Virus record (IMG/VR): IMGVR_UViG_3300045973_001055
Span: 1-43,686 of that record
Length of the DNA stretch: 43,686 bases
Direction: 5' to 3' (one strand)
From: a virus
Shown: positions 16,610 to 25,481 of the stretch, in pieces
Position numbering within the stretch: position 1 is the stretch's first letter
Layout of the letters: every line of letters begins with the position of its first letter
Translations under genes and position numbers: made by a program
Notes under the pieces: model-generated
What the model saw: the letters and a program-made list of their open reading frames with translations, nothing else
The model's database searches: none
Told to the model about the DNA's origin: nothing

Positions 16610-18331
16610 TTAGAAGTCGAAATTATTACCTTTAATTATGTAATCTACAATGAAAATCTGTGGTGAAACCATTCCATTCCATTGATTTATATTTGCTTTC
16701 CCAACAATTGTCAAGTCTACAAAACCGTATTTTAATAACTCATTTCCGAAATCTTTATCTTTAAATTTTATTAAGGTAACATTTCCAACTGTAATTTTTA
16801 TAGTATCTTCAGTTTTGCCAATAATTTGAATATCTTTTTTAGATATTCTTAAATCTTCAATAGCAATTAATGGTTCTTCAACCCCTTGTCCCCACAGGTT
16901 ATTTAACACGCCTATATCCATAATTGATTGTTGGAAATGGACGTTGTTAGCATTAAGAATAAAATCTACTCCATAAGTATTTTCATGAAAATTAAAATCA
17001 GCTAATTTTTCATTTGCATACCTTAAAAAAGGTTGAACATTTTTATCCTCTATTGCTATTCCATGTGCAAGTGCATGACCTTCTGCCATAAGAAAATAAC
17101 CACTATCTAAGAAAAATTGTCTTAAATCTCCTATAGTACCATTATTCCCTCTGGCACTTCCGCGCCATACATCATTACTATCTTTTCTAGCTATTATAAC
17201 TGGTTTACGATATTTGCTTGTAACTTGCATCGCAATTAATCCTGTTAATGTAGTATCAAAATTATCTTCATCGTCCTCAATAGGAACGAAAATAATTTGA
17301 TTATCAGCTAAATTGAATTTACTAATTTTTATATCTATAAACTCTAATGCTTTTTCGCGCGCTTTGGCTTGGCGTGAATGTGCATTAGTGCATATTCTTA
17401 CTGCTTGTTCGGCAAATACTTCTGTATCATTTGAACCAGCTCCTCTTTTCGTGCTAGGTACTAATTTATCTCCAGTTATCATACTTCCGAATAATATTTC
17501 TTTTTCACTTTGTTTACCCACTCTAATTAAAGCATTAATTAATGGAACAATGTAAAAAGCTATATCTACTGGTTTTAAATGAAGAATATCTCCAATACTA
17601 AAAGCTCTAGCATTAATTGCGGCTTGTAAGAATTTGTTTTTGTTTTTCTTTTTCAATCCAGTCTCAATGATATATCTTGTTTCTAAATCACGAAGATCCA
17701 TCATATCTCCAACTAAAGCTACTGCTGCTAAATCTATATATTCTTCTGCATAATTAAAACCATGAATAGTATCATAAAGTTGGCAAAACTTATAAGTAAC
17801 GCCAGCGCCACATAAACTTTTATTTGGATAATTTTCAGATAATTGATTATTTACAACAATCGCATTTGGACTTTCAATGTCTGCCATATGATGGTCTAAA
17901 ATAATTATATCTACTCCCCTATCCTCAAGTTCAATATGTTGATCATATTGATTACTACCAGCGTCTGGAATAATTACTAATGAAACTTGTTCTGGTATTG
18001 TATCAATAATAATTCCATGTTGTTTTCCTTCGTGAATACGCCATTCTATATCTGCATCTGGCTGAACATTTTTAATATATTGGTACATTATAGCAGAACT
18101 ACAATATCCATCAGCATCTGAATCTACTTGTATGAAAATTTTATTTCCTGCTGTTAAATGTTTTTCTAAACATATTGCAGCTTTACTGATATTATTTAAA
18201 AGTAATGGATTATACTCCATGTCTTTTATTGGATTTAAATATGCTTCTATATTTGTTATTCCTCTAGCTGTTAAAACATTAAATCCAGCATTTCCTTCTA
18301 AACTAATATTAGATTTTAATCTATAAATCAT
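16610..18331 (-). CDS. recJ: RecJ-like single-strand DNA exonuclease
   Basis: A 573-residue DHH-family nuclease. Motifs in order: DSDADG (70-75), IPDAGS (121-126), ILDHH (144-148) and GDMMDL (208-213), which bind the two metal ions; then a DHHA1-like part with SARGNNGTIGDLRQFF and EGHALAHG, and a C-terminal OB-like region. RecJ degrades single-stranded DNA 5' to 3' in recombination and repair. It overlaps the primase gene by one base (TAATG), so it is translated with the replisome proteins. With the Sak4-like ATPase, SSB and RuvC it gives the phage a recombination set. Confidence 0.9.
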   Translation of the reverse strand: MIYRLKSNISLEGNAGFNVLTARGITNIEAYLNPIKDMEYNPLLLNNISKAAICLEKHLTAGNKIFIQVDSDADGYCSSAIMYQYIKNVQPDADIEWRIHEGKQHGIIIDTIPEQVSLVIIPDAGSNQYDQHIELEDRGVDIIILDHHMADIESPNAIVVNNQLSENYPNKSLCGAGVTYKFCQLYDTIHGFNYAEEYIDLAAVALVGDMMDLRDLETRYIIETGLKKKNKNKFLQAAINARAFSIGDILHLKPVDIAFYIVPLINALIRVGKQSEKEILFGSMITGDKLVPSTKRGAGSNDTEVFAEQAVRICTNAHSRQAKAREKALEFIDIKISKFNLADNQIIFVPIEDDEDNFDTTLTGLIAMQVTSKYRKPVIIARKDSNDVWRGSARGNNGTIGDLRQFFLDSGYFLMAEGHALAHGIAIEDKNVQPFLRYANEKLADFNFHENTYGVDFILNANNVHFQQSIMDIGVLNNLWGQGVEEPLIAIEDLRISKKDIQIIGKTEDTIKITVGNVTLIKFKDKDFGNELLKYGFVDLTIVGKANINQWNGMVSPQIFIVDYIIKGNNFDF

Positions 18332-19401
18332 TATTTCACTCTTATCCTTTTTGCATATAATTTTTGAAAATTACTTAAACCCTGGTCAATTGGAGAATCT
18401 TTATAATCTAAAATATCTTCCATATCATATAAAAAACTAAAAGTAGAATAGTTCTTATACTTATTACTTAAATTTATAAGTTTATTAAAATATTTTTCGC
18501 TTTCTTCGCCTAATGTTTTATACTGTTTATCAAAAGCAATAACTATTTCTTTGGCGCCATGTTCTAAAAGCATCATTATTTGTGCCTTATTAATAGAACT
18601 ACCACAAACGGCAACAGCATTATTAAAATCTTTATTTAAACTATCAAATTTTAAAACACTTTTTTCACCTTCAAAAATAATTGCTTGTTGAGTTTTCCTT
18701 ATATTATCTTTTGTTTGGTCGAGTCCATACAAGTTAAAAGATAAAGAATGACTATAAATTATATTCTCAGATCTTATTGGTCTATATTTACCATTTAACT
18801 CTGCGTCTAATGGATCTAAACTTCTTCCTCTAACTCCAATTAATATTCCATCCTTATTATAGTGAGGAATAATAATTTTATTTTCCTTGACTGAATATAG
18901 AATGTTAAATTTTTTCATTGTTTCTACTGTAATTTTTTCGTTAAGCCATTCTTGAGTTGGATAAAAATAAAAAATTTCAAGAATATTACTATTACATGGT
19001 GGAATAATTAATCCATCACCTTTTTTGTAATAATAACTTGCTATACTTTCATATTTATTAACATCATCAGAAATTTCAAATGAGAAACTATTTCCAGTAA
19101 ATTGAAAAATGATATTAAGTGCTTCATAAAAATTAATTGGTATCTTTTCAACTGTTCTATTTTTAATAATTAAATCAATAATATCAAAACTATCATCACA
19201 TTCAGTATAACAACGAAACAATTTTGATTCTCTATAATAATAAAGTTTCATACTTGCATTACTATCCGCGCCATTGTGACAAATAGTTGGGAAAATAATA
19301 TAATTCGTTGTATCTATATGTTTTGTAGCTCCTAAATATTTTAGAATTTGGATTATCTGATCATCGGTAATATTATTTTTTAACTGTTTAATATCTATCA
19401 T
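18331..19401 (-). CDS. dnaG: DnaG-type DNA primase
   Basis: A 356-residue primase, about half the size of bacterial DnaG. The N-terminal zinc site is seen as CHNGADSNASMKLYY (Cys41, His42) with FRCYTEC (Cys64, Cys68), followed by DSFDIIDLI as in CHC2 domains. The TOPRIM part has AIIFEGEKSVLK and EIVIAFDKQY. It lacks the C-terminal helicase-binding domain of cellular DnaG. Primases make the RNA primers for lagging-strand synthesis. The gene overlaps the helicase stop by four bases and recJ by one, a tight primosome cluster. Confidence 0.88.
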   Translation of the reverse strand: MIDIKQLKNNITDDQIIQILKYLGATKHIDTTNYIIFPTICHNGADSNASMKLYYYRESKLFRCYTECDDSFDIIDLIIKNRTVEKIPINFYEALNIIFQFTGNSFSFEISDDVNKYESIASYYYKKGDGLIIPPCNSNILEIFYFYPTQEWLNEKITVETMKKFNILYSVKENKIIIPHYNKDGILIGVRGRSLDPLDAELNGKYRPIRSENIIYSHSLSFNLYGLDQTKDNIRKTQQAIIFEGEKSVLKFDSLNKDFNNAVAVCGSSINKAQIMMLLEHGAKEIVIAFDKQYKTLGEESEKYFNKLINLSNKYKNYSTFSFLYDMEDILDYKDSPIDQGLSNFQKLYAKRIRVK

Positions 19402-21104
19402 AATAAATTACCCCAATCTTTTAACGTTGCTGGTCTCTTAGTTGCTAATGATTTCATATATTCAATAGTTTTATCATTATCTTCTTTCTCTTGATGAAAA
19501 TTAATAGTGTTGACATCATTAATTCTTTTTATTATATCTTCATCTTCATCTTCCTTATCAAAAATAAAATCATTAGTCATAATAACTTTTTTGACTTCTC
19601 CAGTTGTTTCATCAAAAGTAAATTTATTAACCGTTACATATTCAGTAATTGATATATCTATAGGATTATAATTTGCATCAGTCATAAATAAATCTTCAAC
19701 TCTACAAGTACCTAAATCTATCCTACTCCAAATACGTACATTATTATAAAAACTTCTTCTCGCCTTATAAATATCTGTAACATGAGTTGGTGTTGGCATA
19801 TCTAATTTTTGTAAAGCTGGTCCTAGCATAATCATATCATCATCTGTAACTTTTAAACAAATACAACCAACGTCAATTTTATCCGCAATTGCGGTCGATC
19901 CTCTAATCATATTTTGAGTTCGTATGCCTTTTTTATGTTGTTCCCATTCTCTATTCATTTGCGTTGCTGATTTAACAAAAACTCCTAAATCAACAGCAAC
20001 ATCTTTAAGCATTGTACTTAACATACCTAAAATAACATCTTCTCTTATTTTTAAATCTCTATACTCATTAAGTAACCCAGGACTTGAAAATATATAATCA
20101 TAAAAAATATGATCTGTCCCAAATTCTTGATAATTAAACCTAATTAAAGTTTGAATTTCCATGATAGATGGATCTGGCAAATGCTCAATTCTAAAATTAT
20201 CTCCATAATAATCTATTATTTGAAGTGCTTTTATAATTCTTTCTTCTTCATCTCCATCATACATTCCAGTTAATATTTTATTTTCATTAACATCAGCCAA
20301 ATTGGCTAAAATTAAAGTTTGTATTTCATCAAATCCCATTTCTGTAGTGATAAATAAAACTTTTTGATTATTCCCTTCATTAACCCATTTTCTATTTATA
20401 CTACTATATCTTAATGGGTATGCTAAAAAACACGCGTCTCCAACCATAGTACGTGATTTACCACTTCCTGTAGTACCACTAAGTAAATAAAATTTACCTT
20501 TACGCGCGCCTCTAGTAATAGTATTAAAAATTTGTCCTGGCAATGGAAAGCCAATCTCTGGCGATAGTTTTAAACTAGCAACTAACTCTTTCATTCCGTC
20601 TTTAGCAAAAATAGAACGATCATTTCCTTTGACTACAAATTCTTTTTGTATTCCAGTAAATCTCGCCATAACTTGTCTAAAAATATCTTCTAAAGTCAAC
20701 CCATCAAATTTCGTTTCCATGTCTTGAGCTTTTGTTGGATCAACTATATTTTCATCATAAATAAAACTAATATCTAATCCGCCTTCTTTTAAGGCTCTCA
20801 AAGAACTTAATTTTTTAAATCTTTTGTAATAATAATGAAAATTATGTGGCTGAGCTAATTCTTCTGCATCTTGTAAAAACTGAATCCCATTTTCTTTTTT
20901 GTAATTAAGATAAGCAGTATCAAACTTTGACAAATAATTATCTATGTCGATACTGTTAATTTTTATTACTCCATCTTCGTAAAGATTATTAATCGCGCCA
21001 AAAATTAATTTATGAAAGCGAGTTTCAAAATCATCTACGGTAATATGGAAACTTGGATCTCCTAAGAACATTGGATTTTTAATTAAACATCCTATAATTT
21101 GCAT
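19398..21104 (-). CDS. dnaB: DnaB-like replicative helicase
   Basis: A 568-residue protein of the RecA-like helicase family. The N-terminal domain begins QIIGCLIKNPMFL as in DnaB. The ATPase part has Walker A SGTTGSGKS (about 204-212), VLFITTEMGFDEIQTL, DHIFYDYIF as the likely Walker B, KSATQMNREW and MIRGSTAIADKIDVGC, all expected of DnaB. It unwinds DNA at the fork as a hexamer. The ATG at 21104 has no ribosome site. A good site, GGGAAG (21149-21144), precedes in-frame ATC 21137 and ATA 21134, which would give (M)ANLTDNNNIMQIIGC; translation may begin there at a non-AUG codon. Cotranscribed with primase and RecJ. Confidence 0.92.
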   Translation of the reverse strand: MQIIGCLIKNPMFLGDPSFHITVDDFETRFHKLIFGAINNLYEDGVIKINSIDIDNYLSKFDTAYLNYKKENGIQFLQDAEELAQPHNFHYYYKRFKKLSSLRALKEGGLDISFIYDENIVDPTKAQDMETKFDGLTLEDIFRQVMARFTGIQKEFVVKGNDRSIFAKDGMKELVASLKLSPEIGFPLPGQIFNTITRGARKGKFYLLSGTTGSGKSRTMVGDACFLAYPLRYSSINRKWVNEGNNQKVLFITTEMGFDEIQTLILANLADVNENKILTGMYDGDEEERIIKALQIIDYYGDNFRIEHLPDPSIMEIQTLIRFNYQEFGTDHIFYDYIFSSPGLLNEYRDLKIREDVILGMLSTMLKDVAVDLGVFVKSATQMNREWEQHKKGIRTQNMIRGSTAIADKIDVGCICLKVTDDDMIMLGPALQKLDMPTPTHVTDIYKARRSFYNNVRIWSRIDLGTCRVEDLFMTDANYNPIDISITEYVTVNKFTFDETTGEVKKVIMTNDFIFDKEDEDEDIIKRINDVNTINFHQEKEDNDKTIEYMKSLATKRPATLKDWGNLL

Positions 21105-21151
21105 TATATTGTTGTTGTCTGTTAAATTTGCTATGATTAATCACTTCCCGT

Positions 21152-21646
21152 CTATAAACTATTTAAATCAATACAGTTATTTTGTTTTTGTTTCTTTTCG
21201 CCAACTTTTTGCTCATCAATGTAGATAATAACTTTTTGTTGATTCTCACAATTATCTGCTAATTTGTCCGCTAATTTATCAGATTTGTAATCTAATTTAC
21301 CATAATATTCTCTGGCTTCTTCAAGTATATAAGGAATAATTCCAATGCCTTCCATGGCCTTTTCTACTTTTCCTCTTTTAACTTCAAAATGATATTTTAG
21401 AACTTTGAGCATTTCTTCATACGAAATACCTTTATTATAAAATGTTTTCATTTGATTATATACTTTTGGACCCGGTGCCTTAAGTTTAAATAAGACACAA
21501 ACATATCTAGCCAATTCCCTTTTTTCTGATAGTATTTTAAAACAAGTGGGGTGATACCACTTATTAGATATACTATCAAAAATTCCATCAGCTTTTATAA
21601 CTTGCTCCTCGCAATGAGGACATTTTACACTTTCCTTTACTGCCAA
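21152..21646 (-). CDS. Zinc-binding protein of the helicase-primase operon
   Basis: A 164-residue protein starting at TTG after GGGGTG. The N-terminus has a probable zinc site: Cys9-x2-Cys12 (CPHC) and His32-x2-Cys35 (WYHPTC). The rest is helical, with GISYEEMLKVLKYHFE and GIGIIPYILEEAREYYGKL. I do not recognise a named family with confidence. As first gene of the unit before DnaB helicase and primase, it could help load the helicase or bind DNA, but that is inference from place only. Confidence 0.7.
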   Translation of the reverse strand: MAVKESVKCPHCEEQVIKADGIFDSISNKWYHPTCFKILSEKRELARYVCVLFKLKAPGPKVYNQMKTFYNKGISYEEMLKVLKYHFEVKRGKVEKAMEGIGIIPYILEEAREYYGKLDYKSDKLADKLADNCENQQKVIIYIDEQKVGEKKQKQNNCIDLNSL

Positions 21647-21675
21647 TAAAATTCACCCCACTTTCTTATATTCTT

Positions 21676-21704
21676 ATTATACCATAACTTGACCTAAAAG
21701 TCAA
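21676..21704 (-). promoter_or_regulatory. Sigma-A promoter for the helicase-primase unit
   Basis: On the minus strand: TTGACT (21704-21699), 17 bases, TATAAT (21681-21676), extended -10 TGG. The -35 lies three bases after the phoH stop. An inverted repeat CTTGAC-N6-GTCAAG (21688-21705) covers the -35 and part of the spacer and could be an operator; no similar repeat is at the other promoters. Confidence 0.88.
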
Positions 21705-21707
21705 GAT

Positions 21708-22940
21708 TTAACCCTCTATAGAGTCTAAGTAGTCACTGGCATTTGCAGTTTTACTTCTTTCTATTGTTTTGAGTTTGACACATCCAAATATTGAACTAAA
21801 TTCTCCACTATTTCTTAATTTCAATAATAGTTTTAAACCATTATATGTTTTAAAAATTTCTGCGTCAGCCTGTGCAATATCTCCATCAAATATAATTCTA
21901 CTTTTGTCTCCACATCTACCAATTAATAACTTAATTTGTTTGCCAATCAAATTCTGTGCTTCATTAACAATAATAATGCATTTCTCTAAATTTCTACCTC
22001 TAGCTACTGCCATTGGTAAAATTTCAATTTGGTCTTGCATAACAAGTTGTGCAATATTATCTTTTCCAGCAATATCTATAAAAGCCCCTAAATAAGGTAA
22101 TTCTTTTTCTACGATACCACCAGGTAATGCAGCTAATTCTTTGGTTGATTCAACTTGAGAATTATTAGGAATAAAAATAATTTTATCAATATTTCCTTTT
22201 CCGAGTTGTTGTAATGCGTAATGCACTGTTAAAAATGTTTTGCCAGTACCATATCCACCATTAATAGACAGTATAGTAACATCTTTATCTTGTAATAAAT
22301 CTATAAAACATTTTTGTTCTACATTTCTCGGTTTAATCGCGCCACTGCTATAATCACTTTCTATTGCTCTAGTATCTTTGACAAAACCTAACTCTCCATT
22401 CTTATATTTCAAAATGAGATAAGGTTCATATTCTTTTTGACCTTTATATTCTATGACTTTCGCGCCATCTCTAATAATCAAAAATTCATTCTCATGCATT
22501 TTCATTGGTGGACGTTTTGTTTGTAACATAACTTCTACTTCTGAATTATACATATTATGGTCAAAGTTAACTACGTAGTTAATAATTCCAGCATATGTTT
22601 CTTCAACTAAATCGCCAAAATTAACTACTTCAATATTTTTTGCTTTAGCTTTAATTTCCATAACTACATCATTCGTAGCTAATTTCATTTTATTTTTATA
22701 AGCGCACATAATTAAAATATCATCAACTTCTTTTTGCCAATATTTTTTATCATAAAAAGTAATATTACTAATATTCTTTTTAATTAATTTTGATGCGCGG
22801 CGCGCCTTGTAACCAGTTTCTCCATCTTTTGTCTTTAATCTATCTAATTCTCTTAAAGAAGAAATATGTAGGGCAATATTATCTTGTTTAATCGTTAATG
22901 GAGAATCTAATAAAATATTTGTATCTAATAATGTTCTCAT
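21708..22940 (-). CDS. PhoH-family ATPase with N-terminal PIN nuclease domain
   Basis: A 410-residue PIN-PhoH protein. The PIN part (about 1-120) has LLDTNILL, SSLRELDRL and LATNDVVM, giving the acidic residues of an RNase site. The PhoH part has Walker A GGYGTGKT (228-235), IPNNSQVESTKELAALPGG, VARGRNL, a Walker B-like IIIVNEAQN (Asn where most have Asp) and FDGDIAQAD (351-359). PIN-PhoH proteins are linked to RNA unwinding and cleavage; phage copies are common but their role is open. Start is ATG after AGGAGAGCGATAT. It lies after a terminator hairpin, so its level may depend on read-through from the SSB/Sak4 genes. Confidence 0.9.
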   Translation of the reverse strand: MRTLLDTNILLDSPLTIKQDNIALHISSLRELDRLKTKDGETGYKARRASKLIKKNISNITFYDKKYWQKEVDDILIMCAYKNKMKLATNDVVMEIKAKAKNIEVVNFGDLVEETYAGIINYVVNFDHNMYNSEVEVMLQTKRPPMKMHENEFLIIRDGAKVIEYKGQKEYEPYLILKYKNGELGFVKDTRAIESDYSSGAIKPRNVEQKCFIDLLQDKDVTILSINGGYGTGKTFLTVHYALQQLGKGNIDKIIFIPNNSQVESTKELAALPGGIVEKELPYLGAFIDIAGKDNIAQLVMQDQIEILPMAVARGRNLEKCIIIVNEAQNLIGKQIKLLIGRCGDKSRIIFDGDIAQADAEIFKTYNGLKLLLKLRNSGEFSSIFGCVKLKTIERSKTANASDYLDSIEG

Positions 22941-22958
22941 ATATCGCTCTCCTAAATT

Positions 22959-22986
22959 AAAAAGGGAAGGTAACCCTCCCCTTTTT
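22959..22986 (-). terminator. Intrinsic terminator between the Sak4-like gene and phoH
   Basis: An 8-bp stem (AAAAAGGG / CCCTTTTT) continues past one mismatch into AGG/CCT with a short TAAC loop. On the minus strand it ends in a T-run (TTTTTAATTT). It starts right after the Sak4-like stop (22990) and only about 20 bases before phoH, so it likely acts as an attenuator. Confidence 0.8.
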
Positions 22987-22989
22987 ATA

Positions 22990-23967
22990 TTACATTTCTA
23001 GTAATTTTTTTATATCAAGAATTACCATTTCAACTAAATCTTGCTGCTTTTCAGTAGCAGTCGAAAGTTTTATAGGTTGGCCAAAATAAGTTTCTACTAT
23101 GCCCGATAATAGTGGACCCATCTTATCTGGATCGCTGTCGAGTGCTTTCATCCACAAACGTCCTGCTTCTTCCATTGTATCTGAGAAAGACCTAGTCTCC
23201 TCTTCTTCAAAATTCTTTATTTCTTGATTGGTAATTGTCACACCATCTATTCTTTCGCTTTTTTCAATTGCATCATTGAGTGCATTTACTAATTCTTCAT
23301 AACCAAATGGTATTACTGGTGACATATATTTAAAACGACTACCAGCTACTAAAGTTGGTGTTCCTCTTGTGCATAATACACGTTGAGTAGTTCCATCTTC
23401 GTTTTCCTTTACTCCAATGTATCCAATGATGTCTACTAATCCATTTACAATTTCATATGCTCTTTTTGGAATGAGTGGAGATATCATTTCGACATCTGCC
23501 AATCCTTTTGTCTTTATTACTTTTATTTCTTCATGTGCAATAAAAACTAATCCATATCCAAGCATTGTAATTGTTCTAAATGCATTCGCAAATTCAGTTT
23601 TGCATAAAGCATAACCTTTTCCCCATTCAATATCACCTAAAGTGGCAACTCCATTTTGTTGGCAAATATACTCTTCGCATTTTTCCCAAGCAATAGCGAC
23701 TGTATCAATAGAGATAGTTTTATATCTCGCTTGAGCCGCGGGAGTTTTCAACTGAGCAAGTACTGTTTTAAATTCTACCCACTTCATAATAGGTACTGCC
23801 ATAATTCCACCAAGCGCATTGTAGCCCATTTCAAAAGCTACAAGCAAGTTGTCTGGAAATTGACTTGCCATTGTTGTTTTACCCAATTTTGGTTTTGAGT
23901 AGATAAGCGCGTACTTGCCTCTCAAATCTTTACTAATTGTGGTTGGCGTTAATTCTAGTATATTCAT
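22990..23967 (-). CDS. Sak4-like RecA-fold recombination ATPase (AAA_24 type)
   Basis: A 325-residue ATP-binding protein. Walker A is YSKPKLGKTTM (about 23-33); YKTISIDTVAIAW is the probable Walker B and GLVFIAHEEI the following sensor strand. This order (Walker A, short central part, phrase such as IPKRAYEIVNGLVDIIGYI) is that of phage AAA_24 / Sak4 proteins, which act as single-strand annealing or RecA-like recombinases together with phage SSB. The SSB gene lies just upstream, supporting the call. The C-terminal 80 residues are a charged helical tail without a known motif. The start has AAAGGAGGTTTTCT. Confidence 0.8.
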   Translation of the reverse strand: MNILELTPTTISKDLRGKYALIYSKPKLGKTTMASQFPDNLLVAFEMGYNALGGIMAVPIMKWVEFKTVLAQLKTPAAQARYKTISIDTVAIAWEKCEEYICQQNGVATLGDIEWGKGYALCKTEFANAFRTITMLGYGLVFIAHEEIKVIKTKGLADVEMISPLIPKRAYEIVNGLVDIIGYIGVKENEDGTTQRVLCTRGTPTLVAGSRFKYMSPVIPFGYEELVNALNDAIEKSERIDGVTITNQEIKNFEEEETRSFSDTMEEAGRLWMKALDSDPDKMGPLLSGIVETYFGQPIKLSTATEKQQDLVEMVILDIKKLLEM

Positions 23968-24002
23968 AGAAAACCTCCTTTTTGTTTAGTAACTATTAAT
24001 TA

Positions 24003-24890
24003 CTAAAAATCAAATCCGCCAGTTTTCTTAGCTGCTCCCGCAGTTGCAGTACCAGAAGTTTTTGCTTTAGCATCCTGTTTTTCTTTATCAGCTTCAAGTC
24101 TAGCTTTTCTAGCGACAAGACCAGCTGAAACTTCTTCTTCAGAATAAGCTTCATCAGCATCTTTAGCAGGAGTACCAAAACTAATCACTAATTCTCTAAC
24201 AGTCTTAGTTTTAGATTCTTCTAAAACTCCGAAACCACCTTCAGACACTACAGTTTTCTTATCTTCTATAGGCATTTGACGTACAGTTCCAGCAACTAAA
24301 ACAGTGTTACCTTCATTCCAATTAGTTTGAGCAAACGCAACTCCCTGAGGTGATTCAACAACGTAATTTAATACATCAAGTTTATCTCCATACTGTACAA
24401 TACCGCCTTTTACAAGCAATCTTCCAGTTGGAGCATCATCTTTTACTTCATCGGCCATGCTAAGGATAACAATTTCTTGTTTAAAACTAGCTTCTGCTTT
24501 TGCAATGCCTTTAGTAGTAAAGAATGAACCATTGACTCTATAGCCGTTGATTAAATTACCAGTTTGTCCATAATAAGAGTTTTCAGAAATAGAACCAGCG
24601 TTGACTTTAATATCATTTGCTTTATCTTTACCTACAGCGGCAACACTCATTGCATTTTTTTCAAGGTCTTCTAAACCAACATATGCTGGATTTGGTTTGC
24701 CAGCTTTTGTCATTGAAGTTGCGAAAACATTGACCTGTACAAGGTTGAAAATATCTTTTTCTCCCTCTACTGGTACTTCAATAATAATATTACCACCAAT
24801 ATAGTCTTTCTGTTCACCAGTCTTACCATGTCTTAAATCTAATTCGCTTAATTTGCCCGCGATACTTACTTCATTTATTGATTGTTTCAT
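24003..24890 (-). CDS. ssb: Single-stranded DNA-binding protein (SSB-like)
   Basis: A 295-residue protein. It opens like an OB fold of SSB (INEVSIAGKLSELDLR...; NLVQVNVFATSMTK). A second OB-like section follows (VNGSFFTTKG; TGRLLVKGGIVQYGDKLDVLN; VLVAGTVRQM), so two OB folds per chain seem likely, longer than the usual 110-180 residues. The C-terminus is a flexible Ala/Lys/Gly linker ending GGFDF, which recalls the acidic SSB tip that recruits partners. It coats single-stranded DNA in replication and recombination. It sits just before the Sak4-like gene. The start has CGGAGGATTAATAACAA. Confidence 0.8.
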   Translation of the reverse strand: MKQSINEVSIAGKLSELDLRHGKTGEQKDYIGGNIIIEVPVEGEKDIFNLVQVNVFATSMTKAGKPNPAYVGLEDLEKNAMSVAAVGKDKANDIKVNAGSISENSYYGQTGNLINGYRVNGSFFTTKGIAKAEASFKQEIVILSMADEVKDDAPTGRLLVKGGIVQYGDKLDVLNYVVESPQGVAFAQTNWNEGNTVLVAGTVRQMPIEDKKTVVSEGGFGVLEESKTKTVRELVISFGTPAKDADEAYSEEEVSAGLVARKARLEADKEKQDAKAKTSGTATAGAAKKTGGFDF

Positions 24891-24958
24891 TTGTTATTAA
24901 TCCTCCGATTTTTCTTCTTTTAGTTCTTTTTAATTTTCATTAGTTTAAATACATAAGA

Positions 24959-24986
24959 AATAGGCTTGGTTTGTGCCAAGCCTATT
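24959..24986 (-). terminator. Strong hairpin after the winged-helix gene
   Basis: A perfect 11-bp stem (AATAGGCTTGG / CCAAGCCTATT) with a 6-base loop. On the minus strand the tail is TTCTTATG, a poor T-run, so it may end only part of the transcripts and let some reach ssb. No other clear promoter for ssb was found. Confidence 0.7.
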
Positions 24987-24998
24987 ATTAAGACTTAT

Positions 24999-25271
24999 CT
25001 ATTTCTTTGCTTTTTTTTCAACTTCTGCGTCTGGATCGAAGTCAAGACCAGCGTCAGTCAAAGTAATGTATTTAACGATCGCAGGTTTGTTGTCTGCTCC
25101 GACTACAGTTACTTCATTTCTTACAGCGTGTCCTTTTTTTACAAGTCCATTTACACTACCAGTTACAGCACTAATGCTTACTCCTAGAGCGTCCTTAATA
25201 TCATTACCTGTTAGTTTTGCGCCATAGTTGGCTTTAAGATAGTCAAAAATCTTTCTTGAATTGTCTGTCAT
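24999..25271 (-). CDS. Winged helix-turn-helix DNA-binding protein
   Basis: A 90-residue protein. The helix-turn-helix is seen in RKIFDYLKANYGAKLTGNDI and KDALGVSISAVTGSVNGLVKKG, followed by a wing (AVRNEVTVVGADNKPAIVKYITLT) and an acidic/basic tail. The layout is that of small MarR-like or phage replication/transcription regulators. It has its own very strong promoter and is cut off from ssb by a hairpin, so it would be made in large amounts, as for an abundant regulator or a nucleoid-type protein. Target unknown. Confidence 0.75.
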   Translation of the reverse strand: MTDNSRKIFDYLKANYGAKLTGNDIKDALGVSISAVTGSVNGLVKKGHAVRNEVTVVGADNKPAIVKYITLTDAGLDFDPDAEVEKKAKK

Positions 25272-25366
25272 TGTTTGTGTTCCTCCAAATTTTGTGTTTC
25301 AAATTTTTATTTTGTTACAAAAGAAACCAGAATATCGGGCGAAATTCTTAATTTCTTTTATAATTT

Positions 25367-25395
25367 ATTATAACATAATTTTCTCATTGTGTCAA
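25367..25395 (-). promoter_or_regulatory. Consensus sigma-A promoter for the winged-helix/SSB unit
   Basis: On the minus strand: TTGACA (25395-25390), 17 bases, TATAAT (25372-25367), extended -10 TGT. Both boxes are perfect. Start would be near 25360, leaving a leader of about 90 bases before the winged-helix ATG, which has GGAGG 10 bases upstream. Confidence 0.92.
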
Positions 25396-25481
25396 ATAAA
25401 AGAGAGTAATTTTTTAGTAGATTTTCCATAATTAATGTAATTTTCTAAGATTTATCCACTAACTTATTACTCCCCGCGACA

